Below are positions 59,179 to 64,000 of a DNA stretch of 64,000 bases, in pieces. This DNA comes from a bacterium YEK0313. GTDB lineage: Bacteria; Pseudomonadota; Alphaproteobacteria; Rhizobiales; Phreatobacteraceae. Each line of letters opens with the position of its first letter. Positions within the stretch are counted from its first letter, which is position 1. The notes below the pieces were generated by a model. The model did no database searches and had not been told where the DNA came from. It saw only the letters and a list, made by a program, of their open reading frames with translations. Made by a program: the position numbers and the translations under genes. Location: positions 3,748,615-3,812,614 of the forward strand of contig CCMO02000001.1 of assembly GCA_000751295.2 (NCBI GenBank), read 5' to 3'.

Positions 59179-59559
59179 TCACTTCAGCTCGACCTTGGCG
59201 CCGGCGGCCTCGAGCTGCTTCTTCAGCTTCTCGGCCTCGTCCTTGGCAACGCCTTCCTTGACCGGCTTCGGAGCACCCTCGACCAGGTCCTTGGCTTCCT
59301 TCAGGCCCAGGCCGGTGATGGCGCGGACTTCCTTGATCACCTCGATCTTCTTGTCGCCGGCAGCGGCGAGCACGACGGTGAACTCGGTCTGCTCCTCGGC
59401 AGCGGCGGCAGCGCCACCGCCAGCGCCCGGAGCCGCGGCGACGGCAACGGCAGCGGCGGCCGAGACGCCCCACTTCTCTTCGAGCAGCTTGGCGAGCTCA
59501 GCGGCCTCGAGGACGGTGAGCGAGGAGAGTTCTTCGACGATTTTGGCGAGATCGGCCAT
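59179..59559 (-). CDS. rplL: 50S ribosomal protein L7/L12
   Basis: Stalk protein that recruits translation GTPases; several copies per ribosome. It has 126 residues: an N-terminal dimerisation part (MADLAKIVEELSSLTVLEAA), an Ala/Gly hinge (about 36-56) and the C-terminal domain with KIEVIKEVRAITGLGLKEAK. It lies 51 nt after rplJ. Confidence 0.98.
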   Translation of the reverse strand: MADLAKIVEELSSLTVLEAAELAKLLEEKWGVSAAAAVAVAAAPGAGGGAAAAAEEQTEFTVVLAAAGDKKIEVIKEVRAITGLGLKEAKDLVEGAPKPVKEGVAKDEAEKLKKQLEAAGAKVELK

Positions 59560-59610
59560 TTCAAATCTTCCTTATAGATCGGTTCGAACGTTTCGAGTGT
59601 GAGAGGAGCC

Positions 59611-60129
59611 TCACGCAGCTTTGTCTCGGTCGGCATAGGCACCGAACACGCGCGCGAGCTTGGCAGCAGGCGCGGTCGAGAGCTGAGCGATCTTGGTAGC
59701 CGGAGCCTGGATGAGGCCCACGAGCTTGGCGCGCAGTTCGTCGAGCGACGGGAGCGTGGCGAGAGCCTTCACTCCGTCGGGGTTCAGTGCGGTCTTGCCC
59801 ATCGCACCGCCGAGGACCACGAACTTGTCGTTGGCCTTGGCGAATTCGACGGCGACCTTCGGCGCCGCGACCGGGTCCTGGCTGACGGCCAGAATCGTGG
59901 GTCCCGTCAGAAGACCCCCGATGGACGCGACGTCCGTGCCTTCGAGAGCGATCTTCGCGAGGCGGTTTTTGGTGACCTTCACCGACGCGCCCTGGGCCTT
60001 CATCTTGCGACGGAGGTCCTGCATCTGCGCGACGGTCAGGCCGGAATAGTGAGCGACGACGACGACGCTCGAGGTCTGGAAGACCTCCTTGAGCGAGCCG
60101 ACGAGCTCTTTCTTTTCCGCGCGATCCAC
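59611..60129 (-). CDS. rplJ: 50S ribosomal protein L10
   Basis: Anchors the L12 stalk to the ribosome and represses its own operon in E. coli. I set the start at the GTG at 60129 (VDRAEKKELVGSLKEVF) because the resulting 172 residues match the family; AGAGAG lies 6 nt upstream. An ATG at 60168 or 60309 would add unconserved residues. The core has SVVVVAHYSGLTVAQMQDLR, and the C-terminal helix (LIQAPATKIAQLSTAPAAKL) binds L12. Confidence 0.96.
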   Translation of the reverse strand: MDRAEKKELVGSLKEVFQTSSVVVVAHYSGLTVAQMQDLRRKMKAQGASVKVTKNRLAKIALEGTDVASIGGLLTGPTILAVSQDPVAAPKVAVEFAKANDKFVVLGGAMGKTALNPDGVKALATLPSLDELRAKLVGLIQAPATKIAQLSTAPAAKLARVFGAYADRDKAA

Positions 60130-60614
60130 TTTGTGCTCTCTCTGGATCGAGATGACCTCATCGGCCATCCCGGGTTGCACCTGCCGAAGGCAGCTTTCCG
60201 GGAATGCCGGATCACAGCCATCGACGTTCGGCCCTGTCCCCTCAGGACACCGCCGGATGTTTCCACCCGCCGGCCGAGGTGCAATGAGTTCGAACCGATC
60301 CTGCGGCATTCGCCGCTGAAACGGTCTTCACCCGTCTGTGCAGGCTTGGCGATTAAGAGGGCGAACCCCCGCCTGCAGTCTCGGACAGGACATTCCGGCC
60401 GTCTCCTCCCCGGCCCGAGAGCGCGGAGACAAATTCGGTCGGCCTTGCCGCCCGGGTTGCCCCGAACGGAAGCTGGTTAAATTCGTATCGGACTCTGATC
60501 GAGGTCCCGGAACACTCCGCCGTCAGATCCTCGCTGATGGCCACCGCGACGACAGCGCAGCGGCCCATGGCCCAAACGGAATCGGGGCGCGGTCTCCCAC
60601 ACCCCAGGTCGGCT

Positions 60615-60643
60615 CATCTAGCAAAGGCTGTTCCACTTGCCAA
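60615..60643 (-). promoter_or_regulatory. Candidate promoter of rplJ-rplL-rpoB-rpoC
   Basis: Minus strand TTGGCA (60638-60643), 17-nt spacer and TAGATG (60615-60620), about 490 nt before the rplJ start. Confidence 0.4.
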
Positions 60644-60696
60644 GTGGCGAGTACAATTTTTTCATTGACAATCGCGCGACTGCTCCTGGAGCGGCC

Positions 60697-60738
60697 GGAT
60701 GACGCACCCCGTGAGATAGGGAGCGCGTCATCCTTTTT
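60697..60738 (+). terminator. Terminator-like hairpin facing against the rplKA transcript
   Basis: GGATGACGC (60697-60705) pairs with GCGTCATCC (60725-60733), nine perfect base pairs extended inside by CCC/GGG. TTTTT follows on the plus strand only. It lies 24 nt after the rplA stop on the minus strand, so for the operon it is a hairpin without a U-run, while an antisense transcript would be terminated. Confidence 0.45.
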
Positions 60739-60757
60739 CAACAGCCTTCGGGCCCGA

Positions 60758-61450
60758 TCACCCGTTCAGGACGCTGCCGGCATCGACCTTCACGCCCGGC
60801 CCCATGGTCGAGGAGATGGCGATGCGCTGGACATAGGTGCCCTTCGCGCCGGTCGGCTTGGCCTTCACGACGGCGTCGGCGAAAGCCTTGATGTTCTCCA
60901 CGAGCTTGGCCTGGTCGAAAGAGACCTTGCCGACGGCCGAGTGGATGATGCCGGCCTTCTCGACGCGGAACTCGACCGCGCCGCCCTTGGAGGCCTTCAC
61001 CGCGCCGGTGACGTCCATGGTGACCGTGCCGACCTTCGGGTTCGGCATCATGCCGCGCGGGCCGAGCACCTTACCGAGACGGCCGACGAGGCCCATCATG
61101 TCCGGGGTCGCGATGCAGCGGTCGAAGTCGATCTTGCCCGACTGCACGGTCTCCACGAGATCCTCGGCGCCGACCACGTCGGCACCCGCCTTCAGCGCCT
61201 CTTCGGCCTTGGGGCCGCGCGCGAAGACGGCAACCCGGAGCGTCCGGCCGGAGCCGTTCGGCAGGTTGCAGACGCCGCGGACCATCTGGTCGGCGTGGCG
61301 CGGATCGACGCCGAGATTCATGGCGATCTCGACGGTCTCGTCGAACTTGGCCGTGGCGCGCTCCTTGATGAGCTTCACGGCGTCGTCGATGGCGTAGGTC
61401 TTGTTGGTGTCGATGCCCTCGAGGGCCTTCCGGTAACGCTTGCCGCTCAT
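60758..61450 (-). CDS. rplA: 50S ribosomal protein L1
   Basis: Forms the L1 stalk at the E site and in E. coli represses the rplK-rplA operon. It has 230 residues with MSGKRYRKALEGIDTNKTYA at the N-terminus. The signature VGRLGKVLGPRGMMPNPKVG lies in the middle, and GTYVQRIAISSTMGPGVKVD ends it. It lies 4 nt after rplK. Confidence 0.98.
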   Translation of the reverse strand: MSGKRYRKALEGIDTNKTYAIDDAVKLIKERATAKFDETVEIAMNLGVDPRHADQMVRGVCNLPNGSGRTLRVAVFARGPKAEEALKAGADVVGAEDLVETVQSGKIDFDRCIATPDMMGLVGRLGKVLGPRGMMPNPKVGTVTMDVTGAVKASKGGAVEFRVEKAGIIHSAVGKVSFDQAKLVENIKAFADAVVKAKPTGAKGTYVQRIAISSTMGPGVKVDAGSVLNG

Positions 61451-61454
61451 GATC

Positions 61455-61883
61455 TCACCCCACGACCTCGAGGCCCATCGAACGGGCCGAGCCTTCGATC
61501 ATCGACGAGGCCGATTCGACCGTGTCGCAGTTCATGTCGACCATCTTCGCCTTGGCGATCTCGGCGATCTGGGCGCGGGTGATCTTGCCGGCGAAGCCGC
61601 GGCCGGTGGTCGCGTGGCCCTTGTCGATCTTGGCCGCCTTCTTGATGAAGTAGGTGACCGGGGGCTGCTTCATCTCGAAGGTGAAGGAGCGATCCTGATA
61701 GGCGGTGATGATCACCGGGATCGGCATGCCCTTTTCCATCTGCTGGGTCTTCGCGTTGAAGGCCTTGCAGAATTCCATGATGTTGAGGCCGCGCTGACCG
61801 AGCGCGGGGCCGATCGGCGGGGACGGATTGGCAGCGCCCGCCGGCACTTGCAGCTTGATGAAGCCGACGATTTTCTTCGCCAT
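61455..61883 (-). CDS. rplK: 50S ribosomal protein L11
   Basis: Part of the GTPase-associated centre and needed for RelA activation. It has 142 residues. The N-terminal domain MAKKIVGFIKLQVPAGAANP with PPIGPALGQRGLN is the thiostrepton-contact part; the C-terminal domain with ITRAQIAEIAKAKMVDMNCD binds 23S rRNA. AGGAGGT precedes the ATG. It lies 164 nt after nusG. Confidence 0.98.
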   Translation of the reverse strand: MAKKIVGFIKLQVPAGAANPSPPIGPALGQRGLNIMEFCKAFNAKTQQMEKGMPIPVIITAYQDRSFTFEMKQPPVTYFIKKAAKIDKGHATTGRGFAGKITRAQIAEIAKAKMVDMNCDTVESASSMIEGSARSMGLEVVG

Positions 61884-62047
61884 GATGACCTCCTGACGGA
61901 CCCTCTAGGGGTCGCCGGTTGGGTTTCGTGGTCGGGTCCAGGGCGCTGGCGAACCGCCGCCCCTCGCCTCCCACGGGTGAACGGAGCGGCGAGCCGCCCC
62001 GGTTCCGGCCACCGGGGCGATCGCGCCCCGCCGGCCGGCTCTTGCGG

Positions 62048-62578
62048 TCAGAGCTTGTCGACCTGACCGAATTCGAGCTCGACCGGCGTCGGCCGGCCGA
62101 AGATGGACACCGCGACCTTGAGCCGCGCGCGGGCGTCGTCAACTTCCTCGACGAAGCCTTCGAACGAGGCGAACGGGCCGTCATTGACCTTGACCTTCTC
62201 GCCGACCTCGAAGGAGACGGTCGCCTTCGGACGGTCGACGCCTTCCTGGACCTGCTGGGCGATGCGCATCGCCTCGGCTTCCGGGATCGGCATGGGCTTC
62301 TTGTCGGCGCCGAGGAAGCCGGTGACCTTCGGCGTGTTCTTGATCAGGTGATAGGCCTGATCGGTCATGTCCATCTTGACCAGGACATAGCCGGGGAAAA
62401 ACTTGCGCTCGGTATCGACCTTGCGGCCGCGGCGCACCTCGACCACCCGCTCCTTGGGCACGAGGATGTCTTCGAACAGGTCGGACAGGCCGCGCTGCGC
62501 CGCGCCTTCGCGGATCGCCTCGGCCACCTTGTTCTCGAAGTTCGAATAGGCGTGAACGACGTACCACTGCTTCGCCAT
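62048..62578 (-). CDS. nusG: Transcription termination/antitermination protein NusG
   Basis: Binds RNA polymerase and links it to Rho or to the ribosome. It has 176 residues. The NGN domain starts KQWYVVHAYSNFENKVAEAI and has FFPGYVLVKMDMTDQAYHLI. The C-terminal KOW domain contains VGEKVKVNDGPFASFEGFVE. It lies 12 nt after secE. Confidence 0.98.
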   Translation of the reverse strand: MAKQWYVVHAYSNFENKVAEAIREGAAQRGLSDLFEDILVPKERVVEVRRGRKVDTERKFFPGYVLVKMDMTDQAYHLIKNTPKVTGFLGADKKPMPIPEAEAMRIAQQVQEGVDRPKATVSFEVGEKVKVNDGPFASFEGFVEEVDDARARLKVAVSIFGRPTPVELEFGQVDKL

Positions 62579-62590
62579 GGGGTCCCCCGG

Positions 62591-62788
62591 TCAGCTTCCG
62601 AGTGAAAGGAGCGCCTGGACGCCCCAGCGAATGATGGAATCAGCGGCAAAGAAGAAGACTGCCGACACGACCATGAAGATGAAGACCATCAGCGTCGTGA
62701 TTCCGACTTCCTTGCGGGTCGGCCAGGTGACCTTGTTGGCCTCCTGGCGAACCTGCTGCATGAACTCGAAAGGGTTGGTCTTGGCCAT
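62591..62788 (-). CDS. secE: Preprotein translocase subunit SecE
   Basis: Small clamp subunit of the SecYEG channel. The 65-residue form has an amphipathic surface helix (PFEFMQQVRQEANKVTWPTR) and one transmembrane helix (about 31-51, TLMVFIFMVVSAVFFFAADS), without the two extra helices of E. coli SecE. The chosen ATG starts MAKTNPFEF. It is followed directly by nusG. Confidence 0.96.
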   Translation of the reverse strand: MAKTNPFEFMQQVRQEANKVTWPTRKEVGITTLMVFIFMVVSAVFFFAADSIIRWGVQALLSLGS

Positions 62789-62913
62789 GAACTGAATCCG
62801 AACAAGGCCGATCGCCGCCCCGTTCCGTTTCGGACCAGGACCGGCGCATCGGCCTCTCAAGAAGGAAGCGCGTCCCGCCGGATGTCCGTCACCGGGCCGG
62901 CAGGGAGTGCGCT

Positions 62914-62942
62914 CTGCTAGCGGAAACCGCCGAAGCCGTCAA
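62914..62942 (-). promoter_or_regulatory. Candidate promoter of secE-nusG
   Basis: Minus strand TTGACG (62937-62942), 17-nt spacer and TAGCAG (62914-62919), about 125 nt before secE and just downstream of the toxin gene. It would free the essential genes from the toxin-antitoxin transcript. Confidence 0.5.
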
Positions 62943-62983
62943 GGAAAAGGGCCTGCCCGACCACCTGCGAGCCTGGCGATATT

Positions 62984-63280
62984 TCAGTCCAGCTTTAGGG
63001 GCCATCGCTGCGCGCTGTGGAGCACGGTGATGATGTCAACGGTCTCGGACTTGACCCGATAGGCCACGATATAGGGAATATCGGCGAACACATATTCCCG
63101 CGTGCCCTTGATACGGCCGACGCGGCCCATGGCAGGATGACTGCCAAGACGGTCGACGGCGGATAAGATGCGCGCCACCAGACGAGCTGCCGCCTGCGGA
63201 TCGTCTTTCGCGATGTGGAAACCGATCTGATCGAGCCGTCGCACAGCTCGGCGCGTCCAGCGCAACGACCGGCCGCTCAT
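62984..63280 (-). CDS. RelE/ParE family toxin
   Basis: A 98-residue basic protein of the RelE/ParE toxin superfamily. It has the pattern LRWTRRAVRRLDQIGFHIAK (N-terminal helices), the middle PAMGRVGRIKGTREYVFADI and the beta-strand end YIVAYRVKSETVDIITVLHS. The C-terminal AQRWP matches many ParE/RelE toxins. Whether it cleaves mRNA (RelE) or poisons gyrase (ParE) cannot be told by eye. Its ATG overlaps the antitoxin stop by 4 nt. It lies 195 nt before secE. Confidence 0.9.
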   Translation of the reverse strand: MSGRSLRWTRRAVRRLDQIGFHIAKDDPQAAARLVARILSAVDRLGSHPAMGRVGRIKGTREYVFADIPYIVAYRVKSETVDIITVLHSAQRWPLKLD

Positions 63281-63525
63281 GGCTTGTGGGTAGGCTTGAC
63301 GTATTTGGCGACCATCTCGGCCAGTTCCTCCCCACTGGCGAAGTCATTGCTGTCGGCCTCGTTGAGGCCGGCACGGATTTCGTCCAACTGCCATTCTTCG
63401 CGCGCCACATAATCCTCGATGGCTTGAGCCGCGAGGTAAGCGCGGGAGCGATCCGAAAGCGCCGCAATCCTATCGAGCTTCTCGGCGATCTCATCGCCAA
63501 TCCGAACGGTGAATGCCGCGGTCAT
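63277..63525 (-). CDS. Ribbon-helix-helix antitoxin
   Basis: An 82-residue partner of the toxin. The N-terminus FTVRIGDEIAEKLDRIAALS with DRSRAYLAAQAIEDYV is a typical ribbon-helix-helix DNA-binding fold; the acidic C-terminal part (EEWQLDEIRAGLNEADSND) should bind the toxin. AAGGAG lies 8 nt before the ATG; an earlier in-frame start (63642) would read through the promoter and operator. It probably represses its own promoter. Confidence 0.88.
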   Translation of the reverse strand: MTAAFTVRIGDEIAEKLDRIAALSDRSRAYLAAQAIEDYVAREEWQLDEIRAGLNEADSNDFASGEELAEMVAKYVKPTHKP

Positions 63526-63553
63526 ATTCTCTACTCCTTGGCGGTTCACAGAG

Positions 63554-63582
63554 AGTATCGACGAACCAAGATGGTTCTTCAA
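63554..63582 (-). promoter_or_regulatory. Promoter and operator of the toxin-antitoxin pair
   Basis: Minus strand TTGAAG (63577-63582), 17-nt spacer and GATACT (63554-63559), 29 nt before the antitoxin ATG. The spacer holds a perfect inverted repeat, GAACCA-AGA-TGGTTC at 63563-63577, well placed for a dimeric ribbon-helix-helix repressor. Confidence 0.6.
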
Positions 63583-63740
63583 GATGCGCGAGCGTTTCGC
63601 TCGACGGGGCCAGGCCCGTTGGCAAACCGCCTCCGGAATCATCGAGAAACACCGGTCCTGGTGCGCGCAGCTCTGACCTCGAAGGCCAGGCCCCGCGGAT
63701 CAACTGCCAGGGCCCGATCGCAAGGGCATCCGCCCCAAAG

Positions 63741-63776
63741 AAAAAGCCCCGGCGAACAGATCGCCGGGGCTTTTGA
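63741..63776. terminator. Bidirectional terminator after tRNA-Trp
   Basis: GCCCCGGCG and CGCCGGGGC form nine perfect base pairs around an AACAGAT loop-like centre of 7 nt, with AAAAA before and TTTT after, so it can act on both strands. It lies 10 nt after the tRNA and isolates it from the toxin-antitoxin pair. Confidence 0.8.
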
Positions 63777-63779
63777 ATT

Positions 63780-63855
63780 TGGCAGGGGCAGCAGGGTTCG
63801 AACCCGCGACCTGCGGTTTTGGAGACCGCCGCTCTACCAGCTGAGCTATACCCCT
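63780..63855 (-). tRNA. tRNA-Trp (CCA)
   Basis: A 76-nt cloverleaf with encoded 3' CCA. The acceptor AGGGGTA pairs with TGCCCCT (one G-U), the D arm has AGCTCAGCTGGTAGAGC, the anticodon loop is CTCCAAA with anticodon CCA at 63820-63822, and the T arm is GCGGGTTCGAACCCTGC. It lies between a tuf gene and secE, the classical tufB-trpT-secE-nusG order. Confidence 0.97.
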
Positions 63856-63883
63856 TCGGGGCGGCTTGGCCGCTTCGCCGCAG

Positions 63884-63912
63884 GGTATAGTCCCCCGCGG
63901 CGGCGCGATCAA
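63884..63912 (-). promoter_or_regulatory. Promoter of tRNA-Trp
   Basis: Minus strand TTGATC (63907-63912), 17-nt spacer and TATACC (63884-63889), 29 nt before the tRNA 5' end. It lies in the 72-nt gap after tuf, so the tRNA can be made independently of tuf. Confidence 0.55.
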
Positions 63913-63927
63913 TGACCGACTTGTGGA

Positions 63928-64000
63928 TTACTCGATGATGGAAGCGACGACGCCGGCACCGACGGTGCGGCCGCCTTCACGGATGGCGAAGCGCAGCTTC
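63928..64000 (-). CDS. tuf: Elongation factor Tu, second copy (3' end only)
   Basis: The last 73 nt of a second tuf gene, running off the right edge. It encodes the EF-Tu C-terminus KLRFAIREGGRTVGAGVVAS then IIE and a TAA stop. It is identical base for base to 44447-44519, and the identity continues for 4 nt past the stop. Two identical tuf genes are usual in proteobacteria and are kept alike by gene conversion. Confidence 0.95.
   Translation of the reverse strand, partial: KLRFAIREGGRTVGAGVVASIIE

Larger units (their letters stand above)
60130..60757 (-). other. 628-nt leader and intergenic region between rplA and rplJ
   Basis: No gene is visible on either strand that I would accept. It contains a candidate promoter (60615-60643) for rplJ-rplL-rpoB-rpoC, a very stable hairpin (60697-60738), and a leader of about 480 nt. 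In many bacteria this position carries the L10-binding leader RNA that gives feedback control; I expect the same here but could not draw its fold with certainty. Confidence 0.5.

Noticed and set aside
60130..60309. Longer L10 beginning at 60309 or 60168
   Set aside because: The added residues are unlike any L10 N-terminus, and the GTG at 60129 gives the usual 172-residue protein.
60338..61582. Plus-strand open frame of 414 codons over the rplJ leader, rplA and part of rplK
   Set aside because: The part over the leader has no start signal or recognisable motif, and the rest is opposite ribosomal genes.
61980..62040. GGGGCG-ATCG-CGCCCC palindrome between nusG and rplK as a terminator
   Set aside because: Short GC stem without a U-run; such palindromes are frequent by chance in GC-rich spacers.
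63286..63915. Plus-strand 209-codon frame over the antitoxin, terminator and tRNA-Trp
   Set aside because: It reads through a terminator and a tRNA; the minus-strand toxin-antitoxin pair with its own promoter explains the region.

Overview
This 64 kb window is a GC-rich chromosomal segment from an alphaproteobacterium, most likely of the order Hyphomicrobiales (Rhizobiales). The pointers are the nuoABCDEF order with extra small genes inserted, adk directly after secY with no map or infA, rpsM-rpsK-rpoA-rplQ without rpsD, a bacterial ATP12-type protein, the aroQ-accB-accC trio, and long Ala/Pro/Lys-rich tails. I cannot name a genus from sequence alone. Most of the window is core housekeeping DNA; I see no prophage, insertion sequence, CRISPR array or secondary-metabolite cluster.

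Layout. (1) 1-5,870, minus strand: nuoA-B-C-D-(small secreted protein)-E-F of respiratory complex I, ending in a partial Ala/Pro/Lys-rich membrane protein with an apparent frameshift; nuoG is presumably beyond the left edge. (2) 6,020-9,012, minus: a secreted beta-rich protein, a TerC-type membrane protein and an iron-type alcohol dehydrogenase. (3) tRNA-Asp with a good promoter, then an AbrB-type membrane protein. (4) 10,993-15,953, plus: aroQ, accB, accC (shikimate and fatty-acid synthesis), ribonuclease D and a membrane dipeptidase, closed by a repeat element between convergent genes. (5) 16,027-27,759, minus: M48 peptidase, universal stress protein, propionyl-CoA carboxylase beta chain, a small helical protein, then degP-rarA-rluA-small TM protein-HAD-ATP12 as a tightly packed series. 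(6) 27,923-29,877, plus: a CnbZ/Rid-like protein translationally coupled to an MFS transporter.

(7) 29,886-64,000, minus apart from two small genes: the information-processing superoperon. In transcription order it runs tuf (second copy, partial), tRNA-Trp, a toxin-antitoxin pair, secE-nusG-rplK-rplA, rplJ-rplL-rpoB-rpoC, then (after two plus-strand genes for paralogous secreted cysteine proteins) rpsL-rpsG-fusA-tuf, the S10 and spc clusters, secY-adk, and rpsM-rpsK-rpoA-rplQ with a UUCG-loop terminator. These genes supply the ribosome, RNA polymerase core, elongation factors and the Sec channel.

The most interesting material is between the core genes. Two neighbouring paralogous secreted four-cysteine proteins of unknown function sit between rpoC and rpsL, with a 12-bp inverted repeat around the promoter region. 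Terminator-like hairpins sharing a near-identical 13-mer lie downstream of candidate promoters in the leaders of rpsL and rpsM, which suggests attenuation. A 53-nt hairpin with a 15-bp perfect outer stem lies between rplL and rpoB. A ribbon-helix-helix/RelE pair is inserted between tRNA-Trp and secE, with an inverted-repeat operator inside its promoter spacer. The small gene inside the nuo operon, the frameshifted nuo-linked protein and the TAGCGAG repeat are further points. All promoter and hairpin calls come from reading motifs by eye.
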